Below, piece after piece: positions 22,921 through 35,433 of a DNA stretch of 64,000 nt. A program made the position numbers and the translations under genes. Under the pieces are notes generated by a model. That model saw only the letters and a program-made list of their open reading frames with translations. It ran no database searches and had not been told where the DNA came from. The stretch is from the NCBI GenBank assembly GCA_030522415.1, contig CM060112.1:15604727-15668726 (forward strand), read 5' to 3'. Position 1 is the first letter of the stretch. Every line of letters begins with the position of its first letter. The DNA comes from Channallabes apus. Its lineage: Eukaryota; Chordata; Actinopteri; Siluriformes; Clariidae.

Positions 22921-23210
22921 TAATTTCCCAGCCGATCCTCAGATAGTTGTGTTTTTAATTATTATTTAATTTAGCAGTTATGAGTGGTTTTCAGTTAAAG
23001 AGGATACTGCTGACAAATTCAATTACATGAAAACTGAAAACTTAATGGTCCATGTTAATGGTTCATTTCATACATAATATTATGTTTCTCTCCCCTTTTT
23101 TTTTTTTTCCATCAGTAAATTTCTAATCAGCGCAGTCTTTGGTATTGGTTGCAGCGGTCTGAGCATAACAGAGGTGCATGTCCTCTTAGGAAGCTCTGTC
23201 TCCTGCTTTG

Positions 23211-23241
<31 letters not shown>

Positions 23242-24289
23242 GAGAGAGAGACACACACGGCATATCTAAACATTGTGCCATCCAGTAAATTACTGCCTTA
23301 TGCTTATCAAAGATAAATTCTAACACTCTGAAATCCTAAAACAACGTACGAAAAAAGACATAAATGAGAAATTAAAGGCTTTGTTTGGAGATCGATAGAA
23401 AGCACGCACACATGCAGGGTGGAGGCCCAAACGGCTGGGGGGGGCGGGAGGGGGAGTTTGAGGGGGTCAGTGACAAGTGGCCCAGGCTTGGTGCGTGTTT
23501 TGTGTGTATGTGTGAAGTGGGCTGGAACAAGTGCTATAGAGGGGTCCAGGGCGGTGTTTTTCTCATGGTCTGCTGCCCCTGCCCCTGAAACACACACACA
23601 CACACACACGCACACACACAACCTTGTCAAAAAGGGCCCGGCTCAGTTACACACCCGAGGGCCAACGTGCTCTCAATGAACCGATACAGATGGAGAATTT
23701 CAGCACAATGGATGGATTACCAGTGCCACTCTCTCCTTCACACGTCCACAATCGCTGCTGAGCAGATGCTCATGCGCTCCAATATATAATCACGTTTTTT
23801 TTAGCATATGCGCGACCTGACAAATTAGCCCAGGCCTCGTCCGAGCGGTTCACGTTCTACGTATATCAGGGCTTAAGAGTGAACTGTGTTGTGTGTGATT
23901 GATGATTATTTGTGCATATGTGTGGGTCTGTGTGTGATGACAGTAGGGTGTCCTTACCTGTTCTGCATCGGTGATTCACGCGGGCCGTTATAAATCATGA
24001 CCGTAAGTCCGTTTAGATGCTCGCCAGCTTGTGTGGGAGGGGGAAGAGAGATTAATGGTTAAGGCTCCATTTAGCATACAACGCTGTAAAACATGACACA
24101 CGCTCCATCCTCACACACTCTGGCCAGCTAGCCCACCTGGAGGCCTGGGACTAATACCAAATCATACACACACACACACATACACACACCCCCAACATCA
24201 GTTCTCACTGATTGATGAAGGAAGCGCTCGTAATGGTCCTGAATGCGATTAATAAAATCTTGTGAGGTAAAATGTGACGCAAACACATA

Positions 24290-24586
24290 CACACGCACAC
24301 AAACACTCAGGTTTAAGAATAATAACATTTTGTTCAATGTGCTGGAAAAATATATTAATGACATTTATAACATGTCTATGAATCCCATATTCATAATACA
24401 TAATAAATGTAATGCTTTACAGCATCCAATGTAGTGTTGTATGGTCACACATAAATATTTTATTCTACAGAACATGTACTACAGTTATGTAAATATTGTA
24501 TGCCAGGATGCATTATTGATTAATAACATTCTATAATCTGTCATAATGTTCCATAACACAAGCTCCCTATTATAACTGGTAACGGT

Positions 24587-24633
<47 letters not shown>

Positions 24634-25820
24634 ATAAAATATCAGAACATATATGATTATAATACACTGTATTATCAGTAATAATCTGTACATATGCTTA
24701 AAATGTGTCATTGATGTTATCATAACCTCTAATGGGCCATTCTAAAGGCTTACATTCTTACAGTAATTAAGTATTAAAGATACTATAAAGCATGTTCTTA
24801 ATGTTCTTGTTTTCTTAATGTGTTCACCTGAAGTGATGAAAACGCACATAAAAAAAATCACATCTCATGTGCTTACATAAGGGATTATAAGGTGTTATAG
24901 ATGCTACAGTATATGTCAGGATATACAACACAATGCACTATAATAAGACATCTGCATCATATATCATATACTCCTGCTTTAGAAAAAAAAAGTGTCATAT
25001 TCTAACTAAAACAATAATAATAACCTCTTATAAGCAATTTTACAGGCTGTTATAAAGCATATGATAAAGCTTTTCTAATGCATTATAAATATTGTATTCA
25101 CAACACATTGAAATTGTTACATTGTTTATTTATTTATTTCATATAACATCTAATGCATAATTACACCAAGAATTATAAGGTATTACAGATGCTTTACGTT
25201 AGCATATACTGCATAATAAGGTGTCTGCTTCATATATCATATACTCATACTCATCAATGTGTCACGCATGCACCATGACCTCTTATAACCTCTTAAGCAA
25301 TTGTACAAGCTTACATTAGACAATGGAAAGAACTGTATTATTTATGCTATATATAGCATGTCATAAATGTTTCATACATATGTCATATACATATGCTTTA
25401 TGAAATGTATACATGCATACAACCAGTTTTCAACATAACTAAAAGCAATAAAGCAATTCTACAGGCTTACATTAGACACTGTAAGGTACAGTATTATAGA
25501 TACTAGCATGCTATAAATGATTGTACTGTATAATGCATTATGAATATTGTATTACTTTGCATGCTTTTTTTTTAAGTCAAATAACCTTTCACACTCAATT
25601 ATGCAGGCTTACATTTGGGATTATAACATGCTATAAATGCTGTAGGTCAGGACCTGAATAAACCATCTGCTTCATATACAGTATCATACACTCATGCATA
25701 CTGTATACTCAAGAAGTACACATGTAACCATAACCTCATAAGCAATTCTACAGGCGATTCTTAAATATAATAGATGCTATAAAGCATGCTTTCATAATGC
25801 ATTATGATACAGAAAATGTT
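24290..25820 (+). repeat. Degenerate tandem array, units of about 150-300 bp
   Basis: A composite unit recurs with drift: AACCTCTTATAAGCAAT, then CTACAGGCTTACATTAG, ATTATAAGGTATTATAGATG, CTATAAAGCATG, TAATGCATTATGAATATTG, and in alternate positions CATCTGCTTCATATATCATA. The AACCTC-like start appears near 24724, 25021, 25275 and 25732, and a diverged AAAGCAATTC start near 25445. Identity between units is modest, so the array is old. No coding capacity. Confidence 0.75.
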
Positions 25821-26015
25821 TACCAACGCTTCCATCAGATCATCTTTTACATTCAGACAATTTCTAGGGATGCTTTCGTTTAACATCCAAATCAACAAAC
25901 ACTCTGACCCTGATAACACCTCTTCCATCAGGTAAGAGCGCCTTCATCAACACCTCCTAGTGTGCGCTATTGCTTACACATACACGCACTCACACGCTCT
26001 CAACCTCTCTCTCAA

Positions 26016-26016
<1 letters not shown>

Positions 26017-26091
<75 letters not shown>
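26017..26091. repeat. (CA)37 microsatellite
   Basis: A pure CA run of about 74 bp. Confidence 0.97.
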
Positions 26092-26160
26092 TCACAGGTG
26101 TTAGTGGTAAATAGTATAATGCCCTGTAGGTTTTTACACACCTCTGGTACTACTCATAGA

Positions 26161-26740
<580 letters not shown>

Positions 26741-26747
26741 AATTTTT

Positions 26748-27085
26748 TCAGGGTCGCGGGGGACCTGGAGCCTATCCCAGGAGACTTCGGGCACTAGGCG
26801 GGTTACACCCTGGACAGGGTGCCAATCCATCGCAGGGCACACACACATACACACACTCACACACCCAATCACACACTACGGGCAATTTAGGAACGCCAAT
26901 TAGCCTAACCTGCATATCTTTGGACTGTGGGAGGAAACCGGAGTACCCGGAGGAAACCCACCAAGCACAGGGAGAACATGCAAACTCCATGCACACAGAG
27001 ACGGGAATCGAGCCTGGCCGGGGAATCGAACCCAGACCCTGGAGGTGCAAGGCGACAGTGCTAACCGCTACACCACCGCGCCGCC
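26748..27085 (-). mobile_element. SINE (main family), 3' truncated
   Basis: The head (GGCGGCGCGGTGGTGTAG on the minus strand), doubled B box and body are well preserved. The last 40 bp, including the ATGA tail, are missing at 26748. Otherwise one of the least diverged copies. Confidence 0.9.
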
Positions 27086-27369
27086 GAACTAAAATGCAAA
27101 ATAAAATAAATGTAAAAAAAACAATTATAATAATAAAAGGCTGGGAATAATGGGATCTGTTCGTACAAAGGGTACAGATTAAGCTTAAGGGGACTCCTAA
27201 AGTGCTGCTGGTTGTATTTGTGAATGTTTACCGGTTTGGATCTTTTATCAGTCATTGTTGTTATCAAACCTGTGGGTTTCTAGAGTCTTATCGATGCAGC
27301 CGAGGTTGAGTGATGGCCAGGTGTTGATTAAAACCACAATGTGTGGTAGTTTGGGATGGTTGGGACAAC

Positions 27370-27510
27370 CTTAACTTTCCAACTAGATTTATGTTTGCCT
27401 GTTCTTCTCAAGTTTGGTTCTTCTTTAGGTTTCTTCCTTATGCAATCTCAGGGAGTTTTCCCCTTGCTAAAGTTACCTCTGGCTTCGTTATAAGGACTAA
27501 AATAATTAAG
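27370..27510 (+). mobile_element. Fragment of an L2-type LINE 3' untranslated region
   Basis: TTCTCAAGTTTGGTTCTTC, AGGTTTCTTCCTTATGC and ATCTCAGGGAGTTTTCCCCT match the 3' region of the LINE at 54692-55857 (compare 55490-55540). The tail is missing. Confidence 0.7.
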
Positions 27511-27529
27511 AAATAAAAATTTAAAATGT

Positions 27530-27721
27530 ATGCATTCGTGCCTTCCACCTCCAGCATCCACGTTCAATTCCCAGTCAGGTTCGATTCCCGCCTCTGTGCC
27601 CATGAAATTTGCCTCTGCCCATGCTTGGTGGATTTCCTCTGGGCTTCCTCCCGCAGTCCAGAGACATGTACGTAGATGCACAATAAGGCTAATCAGCATT
27701 CCCAAATTGCCCATAATTGTG

Positions 27722-27758
<37 letters not shown>

Positions 27759-27870
27759 CCTGTGATGGACTGGCACCCTGTCCAAGGTGTATCCTGCCTT
27801 GTGCCCTAAGTCTCCTGGGATAGGCTCTCTGACTACAGGATTAAACTGTATAGACGATGAGTGAGTATGA
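27530..27870 (+). mobile_element. Old SINE (main family)
   Basis: It retains both B-box-like segments (GTTCAATTCCC and GTTCGATTCCC), GCTTGGTGGATTTCC, a GT run (27723-27757) and ATAGGCTCTCTGAC near the tail. Because this diverged copy also has the doubled B box, the doubling is probably ancestral in the family. Confidence 0.8.
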
Positions 27871-28249
27871 ATTTTTTTAAATGTTTATATTTATATCCGA
27901 ATTTTTTTTTTCTCTTAAACTGCTCATTGTTCAAAGCAAAAATTTCTTCTTTTGAAATTATTTACTTATTATTTATTTACTAATTAGTAAAAAGTTTTAA
28001 TATTGTTCCGATTTCTTGTGGGGGGGATGGAACACCCTCGCATAATAAATCTGATCCCTTTGTTGTGCTTGAAATCAAAGTGGTCGCTTAAATATGACCA
28101 GGGATTTGATCATAAGAATTTGTTGGCATTACACTTTCAGCTGTGTCTGTATCACCGACATCTGTTTTGTCCGTCTCCGTCATCCGTTTGTTCTCCATCA
28201 ATCAGTCAGTGCAGTGGTTTCCGGGGTGCAATTTTTTTTCCTTCCCCGT

Positions 28250-28467
28250 TGTATTATTTATATTATTTTTCATTTTCATTCATTTATTTTTTACTCAGTA
28301 GCGAATACGATTTAAAATGTAGTGAAGTACAATACTTTAAACAAAACATACTTAAGTAAAAGTAAAATTACAGATTTTAAAAACAACTTTAAAAAGTAGA
28401 AGTGCATAAAAGAATCTACTCAATTACTGTAATGCGAGTAAATATAATTCATTACTTTCCACCACTG
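28250..28467 (-). mobile_element. Truncated hAT element, same family as 42710
   Basis: Reverse-strand match to the element at 42710-43075: TTTTACTCAGTAGCGAATACG, AAAACATACTTAAGTAAAAG and the terminal ATTACTTTCCACCACTG at 28467. The other end is not found; homology fades near 28250. Confidence 0.75.
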
Positions 28468-28606
28468 ATTTTAATTATATGTTTCTTGTGTAAAAACATA
28501 ATAAAAATAGTCTGATCACTCTAATACTGAGCACCTTCAGGGTGAACTGGAATGCTGACTGCAGCAGGTCAACTAACTTCAGTAATTGCCCTGAATGGGT
28601 AAAACC

Positions 28607-29042
28607 CAGTGGTGTCAAGTAACGAAGTACAAATACTTCGTTACCTTACTTAAGTAGAAATTTTGGGTATCTATACTTTACTGGAGTAATTATTTGTCAG
28701 CCGACTTTTTACTTCTACTCATTACATTTTTAATCAATTATCTGTACTTTCTACTCCTTACATTTTAAAAAATAGCCTCGTTACTCTATTTTTATGATCA
28801 GAACGCGCAACCCCTAATTCCCCCCCCCCCCCCCTTCCGTCGCATGATGCAGAAAGCGAGACCTTAATGCTTTTGTCGCCCCTCACGGTACTTTTACTTT
28901 TATACTTTAAGTAGTTTTGAAACCAGTACTTTTAAACTTTTAAAAGCTTGGGTTGATACTTCAACTTCTAAAGAAGTATTTTTGAACCCTAGTATCTATA
29001 CTTCTACTCAAGTAATGAATGTGAATACTTTTGACACCACTG
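28607..29042. mobile_element. Complete Tol2-like hAT MITE with exact 8-bp target duplication
   Basis: The terminal repeats CAGTGGTGTCAAG and TTTTGACACCACTG are flanked by GTAAAACC at 28599-28606 and 29043-29050, an exact 8-bp target duplication. The 436-bp interior is the same as the 5652 element in inverse orientation, with a C15 run (28820-28834) where that copy has G-tracts. No coding capacity. Confidence 0.96.
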
Positions 29043-29194
29043 GTAAAACCTCACTACTTTGTTTCAAAATAAGAATAAAGTAAAACTCTGGAACGGCATG
29101 TTCAAAAAGCAGAAATTGTTGTGATTGTCAACCATTGCGCAAATACTGTATGCTATATAAACCATAAAAAATGCAAAACATTATGCATTATTGT

Positions 29195-29400
29195 GTTGAT
29201 TCCTGGGGCAGCTCTGACCCCTCAGGGCATGACTCGGCATGACCTCTTGGGGTTTGTTGTGGTGTCTGACACTGGGATATTAGCAGCAGATCCTTTAGGT
29301 GCTGTGGGTTGCGTGGTGGGTTTGTGCTACAGTGGCTTTTCTGTGGGATTGGGCCAAGTAGGCTAGCCTTGGACACTCATGATCCCATCATCAGTTTACT
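29195..29400 (-). pseudogene. Tc1 lineage-A remnant
   Basis: Includes CCTGGGGCAGCTCTGACCCC (C-terminal codons on the minus strand), TTAGCAGCAGATCCTTTAGG, CAGTGGCTTTTCTGTGGGAT and CATGATCCCATCATCAGTTT in family order but with large internal deletions. Confidence 0.75.
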
Positions 29401-29765
29401 GGTATATAATTGATTAGCAATCTTTTTACACGTGCAACTGGTGGTGGTATTGGTGTTGTGGCTAATCGAGATGCTTTGTATTGAAAAAATATAAGTACTG
29501 TAATAGGTCTCCTTTCACCTTATTAAAAGACAAAATTGCATTACTTGGAAATTGGAAATTACAACTTTAATTCCAAAGTTCTTACGGTGAATTATTTTGG
29601 CATGAGATAGATACAACTGGATACAAACAGAATGTGTTTCAATTTTGAAACCTTTACATCAAAGCAAACAAGTGTGGCCTAAACCTTTAATAAACCATAA
29701 AGAACCATAAATTGATTTTCATTTCGTTGATATAGTCTGAACCCTGAACAGGCTGTAACTAAGGA
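29401..29765. other. Unique AT-rich stretch
   Basis: Nothing recognised. Confidence 0.45.
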
Positions 29766-29767
29766 TG

Positions 29768-29992
29768 AACGGGCAGTGGCGGCTTGAATGTTTAAGGCTC
29801 TGGGTTACTGATCATAAGGTCACGGGTTTAAGCACCAGCACTGTGAAGCTGCCCCTGGTGAGCCCTAGAGCAAGGTCCTTAACCCTGTCTGCTTCAGGGG
29901 GCTGTAGCCTGGCTGATCCTGCCCTCCCACCCCAGCTTCCTAACTGCGATATGGGATATCACTTGCTTGAAGGTACATGTGACAAATAAGTG
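29768..29992 (+). mobile_element. tRNA-derived SINE of a second family
   Basis: The head CAGTGGCGGCTTGAATG, TTAAGGCTCTGGGTTACTG, a B-box-like GGTCACGGGTTTAAGCACC, AGCAAGGTCCTTAACCCTGT and CCCCAGCTTCCTAACTG, ending TGTGACAAATAAGTGAATC. The order matches a tRNA-headed fish SINE with a LINE-like 3' end. The A box is partly decayed. Confidence 0.75.
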
Positions 29993-30430
29993 AATCTTAA
30001 TTTTATCGAATGGAAGAAAACCTGTAAATGCATTGTGTAGTGTTTCACATTCACATTAACAAATGTGTTCTTTCCTGCAAGTTGCCGATCTGCCTGCTTA
30101 CACATGAACACAAGCTTAACATACAAAATAAACCGTCACCTGCATGAAAGGTAAAAAAAAAAAAAAAAACTTGACCTTGTATAGTTTTCTTTGTGTGTGT
30201 GTGTCTGCACTGCAGGATCATAGCTCTTTCTTTGCAAATAATGCATTCATACTGTATGCAGGAATATCGCATTTCTACAGTTTAAGCCTAAGTGTGGTCC
30301 ACCTGAATCTCATGAGTGTAAGAAATAATACCAATGATATAAAAATGCCACTACAAATGTTATAAGATGTAGGAAGTTAATTAGAGTGACTTGACCATCC
30401 CTTAAAGAATTCACATTTACACCATTCTTT
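29993..30430. other. Unique non-coding stretch
   Basis: No element recognised apart from a poly-A run at 30153-30170. Confidence 0.4.
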
Positions 30431-30800
30431 ATATTTTATTGCTGTCTGGAAAAAGATCTTACAGTCTCAAAGGGTGGTGCATGAAGCAGAATGGTGCCTC
30501 GGTGTCCTTAATTTGGCCATCAAGCCTGAATGAGAGCGCTAGTTTGAGCAGGAACATCAGGCCATCTGCAGGCCCACTGTGTGATGGTGCAGCACTCCAC
30601 ACAGGCCTGCCTAGCACCACTGTGCCTTTCAATTCGTTTTATTCAGCTAATTAGCCCCTACTCATGAGACAGTTCAGCTGTAATCAGCGAGCAGCACGCT
30701 CTGTCATCTCCTCCTAATCAGTTTAATACATCCACTGAGCTTCTCCACGCAGAACCGCCTATGAGATGGGCAACGCCACACTGGTTTGTTATACAGATAC
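30431..30800. other. Candidate conserved non-coding block
   Basis: Low-repeat, balanced sequence with CTTAATTTGGCC, CAGCTAATTAGCCCC and CTCCTAATCAGTTTAAT strings. It reads like a vertebrate developmental enhancer rather than an exon, and the frame at 30439-30654 has no family resemblance. Needs cross-species alignment. Confidence 0.35.
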
Positions 30801-31120
30801 CATCACTGATACATTTGTCCGTTTGCTGAAAAGGACAAAAAGACAGACAGACAGACAGACAGACAGAAAGCACTGTAGTGGATGTGCACCCTTAAAAAGC
30901 AAGGGATATATTGTGGCACTGGTTCGTTATAGAGAACCAGGCACTGACATATTCGTCTATTCACTGGGAAAGAAAGAAAGGAGCGTGATTGAGTTTGAAA
31001 AGGAGAAACAGAATGGGTGTGTGTAAGTTGCATGTAAGTGTGTGTATGTGTGTGTGTGTGTGTGCGAGAGAGAGAGAAAGAAGTGGGGGGGGCAGATAGT
31101 GTAAGAAGGGGCCACAGCCA
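30801..31120. other. Non-coding stretch with (ACAG)n and GT/GA repeats
   Basis: (ACAG)7 at 30840-30868 and a GT then GA tract at 31030-31080. A doubled motif around GTTATAGAGAACC and GTTATACAGATACC is seen at 30787 and 30924, perhaps a local duplication. Confidence 0.5.
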
Positions 31121-31330
31121 CACCAGACACTTCCAGGTCTCTAACGAGGTCGCTAATTAACTCTCGCACTCCTCGCTTGCTTTCATCAGCGGCACACGAT
31201 GCTTTTTTGACAGGAGAAAATTGCAGGGCAATTAAATCATCCACAGACGGATCCTTCAGCCACTGGAATTAACAGCTAAATGTTACATTTATCTTGCTGA
31301 ATGTGATGGAGAAGAACAAAAACGGCATGG
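31121..31330. other. Candidate conserved non-coding block
   Basis: Contains GAGGTCGCTAATTAACTC, GGGCAATTAAATCATCC and a low-repeat body. Same texture as 30431-30800. Confidence 0.3.
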
Positions 31331-32088
31331 CGCGCCAGCAGCCCGTGGAAAGAAGACAGCATCCTCAGCATCGTGACACGGACCTGTCCTTTCCAAAAGT
31401 CAAAAATGTAATTAATAAAAACACTGGTTTTAATCTCAGGTTTCGGAATTGTTTTTTTTTTTTCCCTGTGGTTTGACAGTCTAAAGAATTCCATAATATC
31501 AAGAACATCACACTTCCTGCTCTTAGTCCCCTCCCTAAGTTTTGGATACGATGTTTTTTTTTTTTGGGCAAGGATGTGTTTTTCCTGTCTTTTCAGTGAT
31601 ATTTGGGCTTTATTTTCCTAACCTTTTTCCCCAATTAACCTCTCCCAATGCTCCCCGCCGACACATGATTTGTACGAGATTTGTAACGCAGCCCCGAACG
31701 CGCCATTATTCGTCATCTGTTCTTTGAGAAAGGGAGCAAGAAAAGAAGAGAAAGTCGCCTAATTTCTGGGCCTATTCTTGGCCAGTCACCCTTGGCCTGG
31801 TTGTTTGGGGGAAGGAGGACAGGAGGGAGGGAGCGAGTGGAGATGACGGAGGGAGGGATATAATGCAATGGTGTGGAGGTGACAGGCTCTTTTTCGTCTT
31901 TTTCTCAGGGCTTGGGTGGGGGGGGCGGGGTGTCCGTCTTTGTGAGGGCGTCAGGAGCAGCGGTGATGGCGCGAGTGTGCGACCAGCGGGGTGTCTTTTG
32001 TGATCCAACTCCATTCGTACTCCACACACCGCTGCCCCTCAATGCCCGGATTAGAGAATGCTTTCGAGTCTTAATCTCTGATTCAAGT

Positions 32089-32129
<41 letters not shown>

Positions 32130-33225
32130 TCTCTATCCAGGCCTAACGAACCCACACACATGAAAACACTCTGTCGTTCTCTCTCTGTCTCGCACACACA
32201 CCCACACACACACACACACACACACACGTTTGCACTCATTGTGCAGTAGACAGCGAGAGGAGGGAGACGAATGAATAGTGAGTAGGAGTGAGCGGCGATG
32301 TAAATGCTGGCTTCACACTCACGCTCCTATGTTGGAACGGTATCTATAACACTCATTAGAGTCACTAAGCACAGGCTAGTACACTCATCCATCCAGGAAT
32401 CTGAAGAACACTTTCCTTCCTTTTTTTTTTCTCCTACAGTAATGAGAGAAAAAAGGTCAGATTATCATTTAAGTAAGAAATGAAGGTGTTCCTTTACAGT
32501 CCCACAAATGACCAGGGGCACTAAATGAGCGTGTACGAGGATGTCATTTGCCATTGACATTATTCACTGCCCCAGGGCTGTCGCAGAAAGGTGGACTCAG
32601 TTAATGGATGATCTTGAAGAAGGTGTCAGATTGCTTGAATACACTTTTCATAAAAAAAATAAATAAATAAAAAAAACATCATGGTTTCTTGCAATGGACT
32701 TTTATCCCTTAAAAACATGCATTCATTCAATTGTAGTATTGCTTTAATGGATGTGATGCTGGTCTTATGTGCTTCAGACAAGTGTTTAAACTATATGATT
32801 TGACAGATTATAACCCTCCCATCGTTCATACATCAATTAATGCAACGTGATTGAAAAAATTGCCAATTTAACCAATGACACTATTAAACAGGTTACGGCC
32901 TGTTTAAATTATCTACTCAACTAAAGGAAAAAAAGAAGAAATAATATATAAGAAGCTCCTGCCCCCTGGCTTGTCACTCTACTCTTCTCCAGCAGGGTGT
33001 GGCTTATATACATAGACACTGAACTTGCACATTTGAAAAAGGAGTGAAGTAGATTTGGAGGTCTTAAAAACAAGCATTTCAGGGTATTTCAGCACTAACA
33101 GACACATTTAGTTGGCGCTCTGAGATAACATGAGCTAACATTAAAATAAAAAAAATAATAAAATATGGCACTTTTAAAGAGTTTCATGTGGGAAAATGAT
33201 TCCTCATGCTCCCAGAACCATTTAA
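31331..33225. other. Mixed non-coding stretch
   Basis: Has unique segments (31600-31720, 32470-32640) and simple repeats: (CA)n at 32090-32126 and 32203-32227, and G-rich DNA at 31915-31930. No gene recognised. The Glu-rich and Pro-rich frames are compositional. Confidence 0.4.
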
Positions 33226-33229
33226 CAAT

Positions 33230-33600
33230 TTGAGTGCTGGAATTCCCACGGGATTCCCACCAGGGGAGAAGAGCTCCATTGATGTGATAACCTGGTTATT
33301 CAGTATATTCAGGTCATCAGCTGACTTCATTTTATTGCCACGTAACATTGCTGAGCCTAGACCTGATTAATGAAGCAACCCCAGATCATAACACTGCCTC
33401 CAGAGTTTTGTACAATGGGAACCTTCCTTCCAGGTTTTGATAATGTGTTGAATGGTTCTTGACCCAGTTCCAGTCATTTAAAATCATCTCCTTAGTTGTT
33501 TTCTTTGCTTGATGCAGTCCAATAATTTGGCCTTTATTCATCCAGACAGTATATAAACAAGCAACACTAGGCTGATTCCTTTCTAGACCAGACAGTAGAT
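33230..33600 (-). pseudogene. Decayed Tc1-like transposase (lineage C)
   Basis: Reverse-strand counterpart of the 11556 copy: GTCATCAGCTGACTTCATTT, ATTGCCACGTAACATTGCTG and CCAGATCATAACACTGCCTCC match that copy's GCAACATTATGTGGCAATAA and GCAGTATTATGATCTGG. The N-terminal part is replaced by other Tc1-like or unrelated sequence beyond 33420. Inactive. Confidence 0.75.
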
Positions 33601-33760
33601 TTATACAGTCTAATGGCAAAAGTAATAAATGCAAGTTAATTACAATCTTTGTCCATTTATAAGCCCAAATTACACAAAGAACTGGACAGAAATGGAATTT
33701 TGCACAAAAGCCTTCCTCTTTTGTTTACCATATATTCAGGTGATCAAGTTTAACCACACA

Positions 33761-33761
<1 letters not shown>

Positions 33762-33811
<50 letters not shown>
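33762..33811. repeat. (ATCT)12 microsatellite
   Basis: Tetranucleotide run followed by a short TATA tail. Confidence 0.95.
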
Positions 33812-33889
33812 ATATATTTATACTTAAAACTTTGTCACAACCTGAGATCTGAACAAGGAGAATGCGAATGCAGTTTCTTTCTTTTTCTT

Positions 33890-34600
33890 TTTTTTTTTTA
33901 CATGAAGGCTTGATTACACAAATACAAACAAACTATTTAACCAAGTAGAATAAAGCTAGCCTGACCCTGCAGCTGCTGCAACCAGTTATCGCCGTTACAG
34001 ATCTTTGGGAGTTATAGGTCAAGGAAAAAGAGATGATATCTGTCCATGGACAGACAGACGGCCAGACAGACAGGCATACAGACAGACAGACCAGTTCAAA
34101 CTAACAGGACACTGATGCTTTATCCACCCCCAGAACAGTACCACAAGGCTTTAATAACAGCATTAACCTTTTTGGTGATAATTATTCATACTTTTTATTC
34201 ATGATTATGCTTCTTTTTCTCCCCCTCCCCACAGCTACGAAACATTCTATATCAACCCGCTCTAATGTTTTGTTATATAATACATAGTCATGCTATCTCA
34301 AATTATTATTTCTTGACAAATGGAATCCATTATCAACCGAGGCATGAATATTTGTCCAGTCTATAAACGGTGAGGCACACTTTCTCGTCATAGAAAATAG
34401 AATTGTTCAAATTGTGTTTGTAAGAGGGTTCACATACTGGAGCTGGCCCATAATGCAATATTCCCATTTTTCCCCCTTTTTTCTTGCCGTTCCAATTTAT
34501 TGAAGTAACAGAGCAGAAAATGCAATGACAGCTGTAGTACTTTATTGCGAATTAGTACATACATTCAGCAGGGAGAGAGAGAGAGAACGAGAGAAAGAGA
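33890..34600. other. Candidate conserved non-coding block
   Basis: Low-repeat sequence at 34140-34560 with GGTGATAATTATTCATAC, ATTCATGATTATGC, GGCCCATAATGCAATATTC and CAATTTATTG strings typical of homeodomain-rich enhancers. An (ACAG)n run (34050-34092) and a GA run (34573-34605) flank it. Inference from texture only. Confidence 0.35.
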
Positions 34601-34866
34601 GAGAGCCCTCTTTATTGTGTTTCTGTAATTGCCAAGGGCTCTAAAAATGGTCCAGCAAGAGCACTGGAGCAATTATAAACTTAGAAAAGCAGAGGTGACG
34701 AGATATACTTATGACATTAAATCACATGTTTACACTACTAATCTGACCTTTGTTTTAATCTATAAAAAAATATCAAACAAAAGACAGAATTGCATTATTA
34801 TAGATGCACAATTAAAATAAAAATGGAACATATAGTATATAATGAAATCTAGACAAAATAATGCCT

Positions 34867-35433
34867 CTTTTCCACTGCATAGTACGGCATGACACGGTTC
34901 AGTTCAACTCACTTCGGTTCGGCGCAGTTTGGCTCGGTTTGCGCTTCCACTGCAGTGTAGTAACGCTTTAGCGTGGGCGGGATTATTCACGTGCCGTTTA
35001 GTCGCGGCGCCGCTACTGCTGTGACGTCATCGTAAACGCGCCACAAACAAACACACAACAATGGAGCATATCGACGGCATGGTGTTCTTCATTCTCAGCA
35101 TGGGGATGTTTTTAACAGCGAGACGAAGGAGTTTGTTTCAAAAGAGGCCGACGGTTAATACAAAAAGGTGCGTCCCATCCTTCTCTGGCTGTTTCTAAAT
35201 ATAGCGGTTCTGTTGTGTCTCGTGTCGCAAGTTCGGTGACGCAGTAATGACGATTTTCTCCGGCTAATCAGTGACCAGCCGTGTTTACACGTCACGTTTT
35301 GGTAACGGTTCGGCGCGCTCGGAATCTCGGCTGGCGGTACTAAAAAAAGGACCAGGTACCATGTACTGTTCGCAGTGGAAAACCCCCCAAAAGTGAGTAG
35401 AACTGAACCGAGTCGTGCCGTACTATGCAGTGG
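34867..35433 (+). mobile_element. Non-autonomous DNA transposon with short ORF (copy 2)
   Basis: The ends CTTTTCCACTGCATAGTACG and CGTACTATGCAGTGG continue as near-perfect inverted repeats. Opposite orientation to the 15530 copy and clearly homologous along its length, including the ORF start and the promoter-proximal GTGGGCGGGATTATTCACG. A 20-odd base deletion after codon 29 shortens the ORF. Confidence 0.85.
35061..35198 (+). pseudogene. Short ORF inside MITE copy 2 (45 codons)
   Basis: Begins MEHIDGMVFFIL and keeps the basic ARRRSLFQKR segment, 27 of the first 29 residues matching copy 1. The frame then shifts because of a deletion and stops at codon 46. Confidence 0.5.

Larger units (their letters stand above)
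22046..24289. other. Mixed non-coding stretch
   Basis: No gene recognised. It contains a G16 run (22346-22361), AAAC/AATA/TTAA runs (22425-22482), a TTTC run (22510-22545), a CG-containing unique stretch (22640-22800) and CA/GA microsatellites (23210-23262, 23590-23622, 24165-24190). The unique parts at 22620-22800 and 23690-23900 could be regulatory. Confidence 0.4.

Noticed and set aside
24290..25820. Array of spaced repeats considered as a CRISPR
   Set aside because: Units are long, degenerate and directly adjoining, without short identical repeats and unique spacers. The genome is eukaryotic.
26748..27110. Target duplication TGCAAAATAAAA around the SINE
   Set aside because: The two matching strings do not abut the element ends; they are 13 and 9 bases away and AT-rich, so chance is likely.
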